Source of the DNA: Ectothiorhodospiraceae bacterium
Lineage (GTDB): Bacteria > Pseudomonadota > Gammaproteobacteria > HK1
NCBI GenBank assembly: GCA_024234875.1
Contig: JACKNM010000017.1
Coordinates: 1 to 64,000 of the forward strand
Length of the DNA: 64,000 nucleotides
Direction of reading: 5' to 3'
The position numbers and the translations under genes are program-made. Below are positions 26,501 through 33,370 of this stretch, piece after piece. Under the pieces are notes generated by a model, which was given only the letters and a program-made list of their open reading frames with translations, did no database searches and was not told where the DNA came from. Numbering within the stretch: position 1 is the first letter of the stretch; every line of letters starts with the position of its first letter.

Positions 26501-28512
26501 AGCGCCACTTCCGTGCCCTCGGCCTGGACGTGCAAGCGGACGACTTCACGGTGGTCGGCGTCGGCGACATGTCCGGCGACGTGTTCGGCAACGGCATGCT
26601 GCTGTCGGAGCACATCCGGCTGGTCGGCGCCTTCAACCACCTGCACGTGTTCCTCGACCCGAACCCCGATCCGGCGGCCAGCTTCCGCGAGCGCGCGCGT
26701 CTGTTCGCGCTGCCACGCTCGAGCTGGGACGACTACGACCGCAGCCTCCTTTCCGAGGGGGGCGGGGTCTTTCCCCGCAGCGCGAAGTCGATTCCGTTGA
26801 GCCCCGAGGTGCAGGCGCTGCTCGGCGTGGAGGCGGAGCGGCTGACCCCGAACGAGGTCATCCGCGCACTGCTGCGCTCCGAGGTGGACCTGCTGTGGAA
26901 CGGCGGCATCGGGACCTACGTCAAGTCGACCGGTGAGACCCACGACGCGGTGGGCGACCGTGCCAACGACGCGGTGCGGGTCGACGGCGCGGATCTGCGC
27001 TGCCGGGTGGTCGGCGAGGGCGGCAACCTCGGCTTCACCCAGCTCGGGCGGATCGAGCTCGCGCTGCGCGGTGGGCGGATCAACACCGATGCCATCGACA
27101 ACTCCGGTGGCGTCGACTGCTCCGATCACGAGGTCAACATCAAGGTTCTCCTCGACGCCATCGTCGACGCTGGTGACATGACCACCAAGCAGCGCAACGA
27201 GCTGCTGGCGGAGATGACCGACGACGTGGCCGAGCTGGTGCTGCGCAACAACTACCAGCAGACCCAGGCGCTGGAGGTGGCGGGGTACCAGGCGCCGCGC
27301 ATGCTCGAGGTGCACACGCGGCTGACCAAGTGGCTCGAGCGCGAGGCGGGGCTGCGCCGCCGCATCGAGCGGCTGCCGGGGCCGGAGGAGCTCGAGCGGC
27401 GCCAGACCGCCGGCCGCGGCCTGACCGCCCCGGAGCTCTCGGTGCTGATGGCCTACGTGAAGATCGACCTCTACCAGCGCCTCCTCGGCTCGGACCTGTC
27501 GGCCGATGCCAACGTGCTGGGCGAGCTGGAGGCCTACTTCCCGGCCGCGCTGCGCGAGCGCTTCGGCCCGTCGATCCGAGGCCACCGGTTGTCACGCGAG
27601 ATCGTGAGCACGGTGGTCGCCAACGAGATCGTCAACCGCGAGGGGATCACCTTCGTCTTCAGGATGATGGAGGAGACGGGTGCCTCCGCCGCCGAGGTCG
27701 CCGCCGCCTATCTCGCCGCGCGCGACAGCTATGAGATGAGCGCGACCTGGCAGGCGATCGAGGCGCTCGACAACGTGGTCGATGCCGAGCTGCAGGTGGA
27801 GCTGCTGCTGGAGGCGCGCAAGCTGACCGAGCGTGCGACCCGCTGGCTGTTGCGCAATGCCGACCGACCGATCGATGTCGGCGAGGTCGCGTCGCGCTAT
27901 CGCGAGGGCGTGCGCCGCCTGTCCGCCGGCCTGCTGGACGTCCTCGACGCCGACAGCGCGAGCCGTGTGCGGGAGCGCCTCGACCACTATGTCGAGCGTG
28001 GCGTTCCCGAGGTTCTCGGCGCCCGGCTCGCCGGCGCCGACGACCTGTTCTCGGCACTCGACCTGGTCGAGGTGGCCCGGGCCGCGCAGGGTGACATCAC
28101 CGACGCCGCTCGGACCTATTTCGAGCTCGGGGCACGGCTCGACCTCCACTGGCTACGGGACCGGGCGGTCGCGTTGCCGCGCGACAACCGGTGGCAGGCG
28201 CTGGCGCGCGCGTCGCTGCGCGAGGACATCTATGCCCAGCAGACCCTGATCACCCGCGACGTGCTCGGCCTGGGCAGCGGCACCGAGGCGGTCGAGGCCT
28301 GGATGGAGGTGGAGGAGCTCGCGGTCGCTCGCTGTCGCCAGATCATGGCCGACCTGCGCTCGGGCGGCACGCCGGACTTCAGCATGCTATCGGTGGCGAT
28401 GCGCGAGATCCGTGCCCTGCGCCGCCCGCTGGCCCCGGCCGCCACCGCCACCGCCCCGGCCCGCCGCCGAGCGCGCCGCACCCCCAAGGCCCAGGCGGAT
28501 GCCGCCCAGTAG
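23584..28512 (+). CDS. gdhB: NAD-specific glutamate dehydrogenase (giant, GDH-180 type)
   Basis: A 1642-residue enzyme close in length to the Pseudomonas aeruginosa enzyme (1620). It deaminates glutamate to 2-oxoglutarate with NAD in the cytoplasm. The N-terminal half carries the ACT-like regulatory modules (HTVLEVVSDDMPFLVDSVRM). The catalytic core starts near residue 815 with VARGGIRWSDRREDFRTEVL, KAQMVKNAVIVPVGSKGGF (catalytic lysine) and the dinucleotide-binding VVGVGDMSGDVFGNGM near residue 992. GGAGG lies eight bases upstream of the start. The divergent TAXI/aminotransferase/racemase-like genes suggest a link to amino-acid breakdown. Confidence 0.95.
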   Translation: MRDAGLQVASSDLVDKVVAMVRDRLPDAQAELVEAFVRQFYRGVARDDLEDRAVEDLYGAAVAHWSFAKRRTRGEPKLRVYNPHLQQHGWQSTHTVLEVVSDDMPFLVDSVRMALNTRGLTVHLVIHPVMKLQRDADGRLTGVRAHDAGGEGAVEAADSYRAEAVMHFEIDRQTEPALHESLVAGITDVLADVRAAVEDWRAMRGRLDACRAELEATPPPLPATELAEGQAFLEWVDDNHFTFLGYRCYDLIGEPGGEQLRTVGGSGLGLLRDDGESRVSESFAALPPSVRAMVHEPTLLIVSKANRRSTVHRPSYMDYIGVKRFDAEGRVIGEHRFFGLYTSGAYVRVPRDIPMLREKVARVIAQAGYPPNSHASKALLNILETFPRDLLFQIAEDELFTTAVGILHLQERQRIRLFLHRDRHGSFAHCLVFVPREHFNTQARLTMQDILSDALASEDCDFTVSLSESVLARLYFVFRLPAGASVELDLRELETRLRDVTRTWGDELAAALVEQLGEEEGNRLHGRYRDAFRADYREAYSARVAVHDIEKMESLAADGDGLAMHLFRPLEAEDDVVRFKLFHVGRPIPLCDALPMLEHMGLRVEEERPARVKRGGSARVWIHDFGLRVPAVRDLDVERVRDKFQEAFARVWRGEVENDGFNRLVLEAGLHWREVVVLRAYCKYLRQAQVAFSQDYMEQVLARNAGVAARLIELFHVRLDPARADDREASAAAVAEAILSALDAVANLDEDRILRSFLGLVQATLRTNFYQRQPDGEPKSYVSFKLDPARVADLPEPRPMYEIFVYSPRVEGVHLRGGPVARGGIRWSDRREDFRTEVLGLVKAQMVKNAVIVPVGSKGGFFPKRMPVGADRETVLAEGQACYRIFIRGLLDVTDNLAGREVVPPPDVVRHDGDDPYLVVAADKGTATFSDIANAVAAEYGFWLGDAFASGGSQGYDHKGMGITARGGWESVKRHFRALGLDVQADDFTVVGVGDMSGDVFGNGMLLSEHIRLVGAFNHLHVFLDPNPDPAASFRERARLFALPRSSWDDYDRSLLSEGGGVFPRSAKSIPLSPEVQALLGVEAERLTPNEVIRALLRSEVDLLWNGGIGTYVKSTGETHDAVGDRANDAVRVDGADLRCRVVGEGGNLGFTQLGRIELALRGGRINTDAIDNSGGVDCSDHEVNIKVLLDAIVDAGDMTTKQRNELLAEMTDDVAELVLRNNYQQTQALEVAGYQAPRMLEVHTRLTKWLEREAGLRRRIERLPGPEELERRQTAGRGLTAPELSVLMAYVKIDLYQRLLGSDLSADANVLGELEAYFPAALRERFGPSIRGHRLSREIVSTVVANEIVNREGITFVFRMMEETGASAAEVAAAYLAARDSYEMSATWQAIEALDNVVDAELQVELLLEARKLTERATRWLLRNADRPIDVGEVASRYREGVRRLSAGLLDVLDADSASRVRERLDHYVERGVPEVLGARLAGADDLFSALDLVEVARAAQGDITDAARTYFELGARLDLHWLRDRAVALPRDNRWQALARASLREDIYAQQTLITRDVLGLGSGTEAVEAWMEVEELAVARCRQIMADLRSGGTPDFSMLSVAMREIRALRRPLAPAATATAPARRRARRTPKAQADAAQ

Positions 28513-28922
28513 GAGGCATGCGGGCCACCTAAGGCCGTAGCCTGAACGGAGCGTCAGCGCAGTCCGGGAAGCCGCGCGGAGCGCGGCCGGGTTGGCGCGA
28601 CGCCTCCCCGGGTTGCGCTTCGCTCCACCCGGGCTACGCGGCCCACGGCCGTAGCCTGGACGAAGCGTCAGCGCAGTCCGGGAAGCCGCGCGAAGCGCGG
28701 CCGGGTTGGCGCGACGTTCCCCGGGTTGCGCTTCGCTCCACCCGGGCTACGCGGCCCACGGCCGTAGCCTGGACGAAGCGTCAGCGCAGTCCGGGAAGCC
28801 GCGCGAAGCGCGGCCGGGTTGGCGCGACGTTCCCCGGGTTGCGCTTCGCTCCACCCGGGCTACGCGGCCCACGGCCGTAGCCTGGACGGAGCGTCAGCGC
28901 AGTCCGGGGAGAGGAGGAGCCC
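28513..28922. repeat. 113-bp tandem repeat (about 3.3 copies) of a REP-like palindromic unit
   Basis: Units start at GCCGTAGCCTG at 28534, 28648, 28761 and 28874 (periods 114, 113 and 113). Each unit has CGAAGCGTCAGCGCAGTCCG, CGCGCGAAGCGCGGCCGGGT and GGGTTGCGCTTCGCTCCACC, all able to form hairpins. Copies 2 and 3 are almost identical. The last copy is truncated just before the dapD stop. The same core, in the opposite orientation, lies at 52481-52660. No gene is supportable in this 410-base gap. Confidence 0.85.
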
Positions 28923-29744
28923 TTACAGGTTGCGCAGCAGCTCGTTGATGCCGACCTTGGCGCGGGTGCGCTCGTCGACCCGCTTCACGATCACCGCGCA
29001 GTACAGGCTGTACTTGCCGTCCTTCGACGGCAGGTTGCCCGAGACCACCACCGAGCCGGCGGGGATCCGGCCGTAGCTGACGGTGTCGGTCTCGCGGTCG
29101 TAGATGCGGGTGCTCTGCCCGATGTACACGCCCATCGAGATCACCGAGCCGCGCTCGACGATCACGCCCTCGACGATCTCGGAGCGCGCGCCGATGAAGC
29201 AGTCGTCCTCGATGATGGTGGGCGCGGCCTGGATCGGCTCCAGCACGCCGCCGATGCCGACGCCCCCCGACAGATGCACGTTCTTGCCGATCTGGGCGCA
29301 CGAGCCCACCGTCGCCCAGGTGTCGACCATGGTGCCGCTGTCGACGTAGGCGCCGATGTTCACGTAGCTCGGCATCAGCACCACACCCGGCGCCATGTAG
29401 GAGCCGCGCCGGGCCATCGCCGGCGGTACCACGCGCACGCCGCCGGCGCGCAGCTCGTTGTCGCCGCTCGCGCCGAACTTGCTGGGCACCTTGTCGAAGA
29501 AGCGGGTGAAGCCGCCCTCGATCATGTGGCTGTCGGCGACCGAGAACGAGAGCAGCACCGCCTTCTTGACCCACTCGTTCACGACCCAGGCGCCATCGCG
29601 CTTCTCGGCGACGCGGATCTCGCCCCGGTCGAGCAGGTCGATGGTGCGGTCGACCGCCGCCTTCACGTCCGGGTCGGGGTTGCGCGGCGAGATCGTGGCG
29701 CGGCGCTCGAACGCCTGCTCGATGACTTGCTCGAGGTCGGTCAC
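28923..29744 (-). CDS. dapD: 2,3,4,5-tetrahydropyridine-2,6-dicarboxylate N-succinyltransferase
   Basis: A 273-residue trimeric left-handed beta-helix enzyme, matching the usual 274. It succinylates tetrahydrodipicolinate in the lysine/diaminopimelate pathway. The hexapeptide-repeat region runs through VLMPSYVNIGAYVDSGTMVD and GGVGIGGVLEPIQAAPTIIE to GSVISMGVYIGQSTRIYDRE. The GTG start at 29744 overlaps the queG stop (GTGA), so the two genes are translationally coupled although functionally unrelated. Confidence 0.96.
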   Translation of the reverse strand: MTDLEQVIEQAFERRATISPRNPDPDVKAAVDRTIDLLDRGEIRVAEKRDGAWVVNEWVKKAVLLSFSVADSHMIEGGFTRFFDKVPSKFGASGDNELRAGGVRVVPPAMARRGSYMAPGVVLMPSYVNIGAYVDSGTMVDTWATVGSCAQIGKNVHLSGGVGIGGVLEPIQAAPTIIEDDCFIGARSEIVEGVIVERGSVISMGVYIGQSTRIYDRETDTVSYGRIPAGSVVVSGNLPSKDGKYSLYCAVIVKRVDERTRAKVGINELLRNL

Positions 29745-30895
29745 TGCGGGTCTCCTGTCTCCGTGGGGCGCGGAAGTTTCGCCGATTCGGGGCCGACGCG
29801 CACCTCGCTCGACTCTGGCGCGGCCGATCGCGCGCGCTGACGGGCCAGCGCCCAGGCGACGTGCTCGCGAACCATCGCCGAGTGGTGGTCCGCCCGTGCC
29901 GCGAGCGCCTCGCGGGCGGCCGTCGACGGCGGCGCATTGCCGAGCGCCACCGCGACGTTACGCAGCCAACCGGTGTGTCCGACCCGGCGCAGCGCGCTAC
30001 CGCGGGTGCGAGCGTCGAACTCCGCCTCGTCCCAGGCCATGAGGTCGGTCAGCGCCGGGGCGTCGAGCCCGCCGCGGGGCGCGAGGTCCGGCAGCCGCGC
30101 CGAGCGTGCGAAGCGATTCCAGGGACAGACGAGCTGGCAGTCGTCGCAGCCGAAGATCCGGTTGCCGATGGACGCGCGCAGCTCCACCGGGATCGCGCCG
30201 CGCAGCTCGATGGTCAGATAGGAGATGCAGCGGCGGGCGTCGAGCTGGTAGGGGGCGACGATGGCGCCGGTCGGGCAGGCGTCGATGCAGGCGCGGCAGC
30301 GCCCGCAGTGGTCCTGCGCATGGGGCGGGTCGGCCGGCAGGGCGAGATCGGTGTACAGCTCGCCGAGGAAGAACCACGAGCCGCTCCGCGCGTCGATCAG
30401 ATTGGTGTGCTTGCCGACCCAGCCGAGCCCGGCATTGCGGGCGAGCGGCTTCTCCAGCACCGGCGCGCTGTCGGTGAACGCCCGGTAGCCGAATGGGCCG
30501 ACCGCGGCCTCGATGCGGTCGGCGAGTCGCTGGAGCCGCCCCCGCAGCACCTTGTGATAGTCGCGCCCGAGGGCGTAGCGGGCGATGTAGCCACGCTCGG
30601 GATCGCCGAGCACCGACCACGGCGCGGCGGCCGACTCGGGCCAGTACTGGACGCGCACGCTGATCACGCTGACCGTCCCCGGCACCAGCTCGGCCGGGCG
30701 CGAGCGGCGCACGCCGTGGCGTGCCATGTAGTCCATCTCGCCGTGGTGATCGGCCGCCAGCCAGGCGAGGAGGCGGCGCTCGTCGTCGGCGAGCTCGCAG
30801 CCGGTGATCCCGACGCCGTCGAAACCCAGCTCGTCGGCCCAGTCGCGGATGTCGCGGACGAGCCGCTCCGGTTCGATGCGCGGGGCGCAGGCCAT
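29741..30895 (-). CDS. queG: Epoxyqueuosine reductase
   Basis: A 384-residue cobalamin- and Fe-S-dependent enzyme that reduces epoxyqueuosine in tRNA to queuosine. Both ferredoxin-type cluster motifs are present: CGRCRACIDACPTGAI and CDDCQLVCPWN, with the extra cysteine in RRCISYLTIELRG. The catalytic region AFTDSAPVLEKPLARNAGLG and a C-terminal HEAT-like part are also seen. The start at 30895 (MACAPRIEPERLV) gives the family length. It diverges from leuD across 88 bases. Confidence 0.93.
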   Translation of the reverse strand: MACAPRIEPERLVRDIRDWADELGFDGVGITGCELADDERRLLAWLAADHHGEMDYMARHGVRRSRPAELVPGTVSVISVRVQYWPESAAAPWSVLGDPERGYIARYALGRDYHKVLRGRLQRLADRIEAAVGPFGYRAFTDSAPVLEKPLARNAGLGWVGKHTNLIDARSGSWFFLGELYTDLALPADPPHAQDHCGRCRACIDACPTGAIVAPYQLDARRCISYLTIELRGAIPVELRASIGNRIFGCDDCQLVCPWNRFARSARLPDLAPRGGLDAPALTDLMAWDEAEFDARTRGSALRRVGHTGWLRNVAVALGNAPPSTAAREALAARADHHSAMVREHVAWALARQRARSAAPESSEVRVGPESAKLPRPTETGDPQ

Positions 30896-30983
30896 GGCTC
30901 GGCGGGGCTCGCGTCGGTGTTGCCTGGGGGGCGATTCCGGTATCCTACCCGGCTCGACACCACCACCGATCCCGGGGCCCTCG

Positions 30984-31625
30984 ATGGAAGCCTTTACCAA
31001 GCTGACCGCGCTCGTCGGGCCGCTCGACCGCGCCAATGTCGACACCGACGCGATCATCCCGAAGCAGTTCCTGACCTCGATCGAGCGCACCGGGTACGGG
31101 GACAACCTGTTCGACCCCTGGCGGTACCTCGATACCGGTTACCCGGGGCAGGACTGCAGCCAGCGGCCGGTCAACCCGAAGTTCTTCCTCAATCAGAACC
31201 GCTTCAAGGGCGCCAAGATCCTGCTCGCCCGGCGCAACTTCGGCTGTGGCTCGAGTCGCGAGCACGCGCCGTGGGCGCTGCTCGACTACGGCTTCCGCGC
31301 CCTCATCGCGCCGAGCTATGCGGACATCTTCTACAACAACTGCTTCAAGAACGGCATCTTGCCGGTGGTGCTCTCCGAGGAGCAGGTCGACGCGCTGTTC
31401 CGGCTGGTCGAGGAGCGCCCCGGCCTCGAGATCACGATTGACCTCGAGACGCAGACGGTCAGCGTCCCGGACGGCCCGAGCTACCACTTCGAGGTCGACG
31501 CATTCCGCAAGCGGAACCTGCTCGAGGGGCTGGACGACATCGGCCTCACGCTGCAGCACGCCGAGGAGATCCGTGGTTACGAGGCGCGCCGCCGCGAGCA
31601 GGCGCCGTGGCTGTTCGGCGGCTGA
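30984..31625 (+). CDS. leuD: 3-isopropylmalate dehydratase, small subunit
   Basis: A 213-residue LeuD, the swivelling-domain partner of LeuC in leucine synthesis. Recognisable stretches are RANVDTDAIIPKQFLTSIER, the substrate loop ARRNFGCGSSREHAPWAL, and APSYADIFYNNCFKNGILPV. The partner leuC normally precedes it, but here the upstream genes are queG and dapD on the other strand, so leuC must be elsewhere. leuB follows 11 bases downstream. Confidence 0.95.
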   Translation: MEAFTKLTALVGPLDRANVDTDAIIPKQFLTSIERTGYGDNLFDPWRYLDTGYPGQDCSQRPVNPKFFLNQNRFKGAKILLARRNFGCGSSREHAPWALLDYGFRALIAPSYADIFYNNCFKNGILPVVLSEEQVDALFRLVEERPGLEITIDLETQTVSVPDGPSYHFEVDAFRKRNLLEGLDDIGLTLQHAEEIRGYEARRREQAPWLFGG

Positions 31626-31636
31626 GGGGGCGAGTG

Positions 31637-32713
31637 GTGGGCGCGAAGATCCTGATCCTGCCGGGCGACGGCATCGGCTCCGAGATCATGGCCGAGGCGG
31701 TGGCGCTGCTCGAGGCGCTGCGTGCCGCCGGTGACCTCGACGTCGAGCTGGAGACGGCGGCCATCGGCGGTGCCGCCATCGACGCCACCGGCCAGCCCTT
31801 GCCCGAGGCAACCCTGGCCCTGGCGCGCGAGGCCGATGCCATCCTGCTCGGCGCCGTCGGCGGCCCGAGGTGGGACAAGATCGAGCGCGACCTGCGCCCG
31901 GAGCGTGGCCTGCTCCGGCTGCGCTCGGCGCTCGGCGTGTTCGCCAACCTGCGCCCGGCGGTGATGTACCCGCAGCTCGTGTCGGCGTCCTCGCTCAAGC
32001 CCGACGTGGTCTCCGGGCTCGACGTCCTCATCGTCCGTGAGCTCACCGGTGGCATCTACTTCGGTCAGCCGCGCGGCATCCGCACCAGGGCGGGGACCAA
32101 CGAGCGCGAGGGATTCAACACCCTCGTCTACTCGGAGTCCGAGATCGAGCGTATCTGCCGCGTCGGCTTCGACCTCGCCCGCAAGCGCGGGCGGCGCCTG
32201 TGCTCGGTCGACAAGGCCAACGTGCTCGAGACCAGCGAGCTGTGGCGCGAGGTCGCCGAGCGCGTGTCGGCCGACTACGCGGACGTCGAGCTCTCGCACA
32301 TGTACGTCGACAACGCGGCGATGCAGCTCGTGCGTAGCCCGAAGCAGTTCGACGTCATGGTGACCACCAACATGTTCGGCGACATCCTGTCCGATCTGGC
32401 GTCGATGCTCACCGGCTCGATCGGGATGCTGCCGTCGGCCTCCATGGATGCGGCCGGCAAGGGCCTCTACGAGCCGATCCACGGTGCGGCGCCGGACATC
32501 GCCGGCAAGGGAGTGGCCAATCCGTTGGCGACCATCCTGTCCGCCGCCATGCTGCTGCGATACACCCTCGGGCGCGGCGAGCTGGCGGACCGCATCGAGG
32601 CGGCGGTCGGACGGGTTCTGGACCAGGGGCTGCGCACCGCGGACATCCAGTCTCCGGGCACGCGCGTGGTCGGCACCCGCGAGATGGGGCAGGCGGTCAT
32701 CGACGCGCTCTGA
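31637..32713 (+). CDS. leuB: 3-isopropylmalate dehydrogenase
   Basis: A 358-residue NAD-dependent oxidative decarboxylase of leucine synthesis. Motifs are ILPGDGIGSEIMAEAV, RELTGGIYFGQPRG, the tyrosine region EREGFNTLVYSESEIERICR, the lysine region VDKANVLETSELWREV, and NMFGDILSDLASMLTGS. I chose the GTG at 31637 because GAGGGGG lies about six bases upstream and the length (358) fits the family. GTG 31634 is a close alternative. Reading further upstream runs into leuD. Confidence 0.95.
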   Translation: MGAKILILPGDGIGSEIMAEAVALLEALRAAGDLDVELETAAIGGAAIDATGQPLPEATLALAREADAILLGAVGGPRWDKIERDLRPERGLLRLRSALGVFANLRPAVMYPQLVSASSLKPDVVSGLDVLIVRELTGGIYFGQPRGIRTRAGTNEREGFNTLVYSESEIERICRVGFDLARKRGRRLCSVDKANVLETSELWREVAERVSADYADVELSHMYVDNAAMQLVRSPKQFDVMVTTNMFGDILSDLASMLTGSIGMLPSASMDAAGKGLYEPIHGAAPDIAGKGVANPLATILSAAMLLRYTLGRGELADRIEAAVGRVLDQGLRTADIQSPGTRVVGTREMGQAVIDAL

Positions 32714-33370
32714 CTGCCGCATCGCGCGCGCGCGCCGGTGACGCCGGGCTAAACGATTCCGCCCTCGCGTCGATATCGATCGTCACCGCGGCTCGCACCG
32801 CGTCCTGCCGGCAGTGCCCGCGCGGTGACCGTCGGCGCGTCGCTCGGCTGCCAGGCATCGATCCCGTGACCGGGGCTTCGAACGACCGCGACCGCCGGGC
32901 GAGGCGACGCCATCCCGAGTATCGATTTAACGTAGATTCTCGGAATGGTTGTAAAAGAGTATCTGTCAGCTATAGTTATCGACCATTCATAAAGAACATT
33001 CTAAGAGCTTGTTCACAATGCCCCGCCGCAACGCTGACGTTCCCGGTGGCGAACGCCGGCGTACGCCGTCGACCAGGGCGCGAGACGGCGCAATGTGTCG
33101 CCGTGGGCGCGCGAGGCTCGAGTCGGTGACCGGCACTCGGTGCGACGATGGGCGTGCGACCTCACGGTCGACCGTCGGCGGACTCGAACCCGAGGCGTCG
33201 CGGTAGGTGCGGTCGACGGTGCACAGGCTCTCGAGATCTCGATTGGAACCGCAGGGACAGCCGGGCGCGCACTCGAGGTGCGATACGGGGGAGTCGGGTC
33301 GCGGTCGCGGCACCGGCGTTCGCGTGCGCGCCATCCGGCACTCTGGGCCCGTGGACTCGGGGAGCTCGTC
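32714..33370. other. Non-coding gap between leuB and fimV with an AT-rich island
   Basis: This 657-base gap is where asd lies in the Pseudomonas version of the cluster, and no asd remnant is readable. Most of it is GC-rich. About 32920-33020 is strikingly AT-rich against the window background and holds a good promoter. The 33020-33370 part would be a long fimV leader. No small gene is convincing. Confidence 0.6.
32949..32976 (+). promoter_or_regulatory. Candidate sigma-70 promoter for fimV
   Basis: TTGTAA (32949-32954) and TATAGT (32971-32976; 5 of 6 to TATAAT) are separated by 16 bases inside the AT-rich island. Transcription from here would give an unusually long leader of about 390 bases before fimV. 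Confidence 0.5.

Noticed and set aside
28534..28910. CRISPR array
   Set aside because: The repeats are about 113 bp, directly adjoining and without unique spacers. They are tandem palindromic units.
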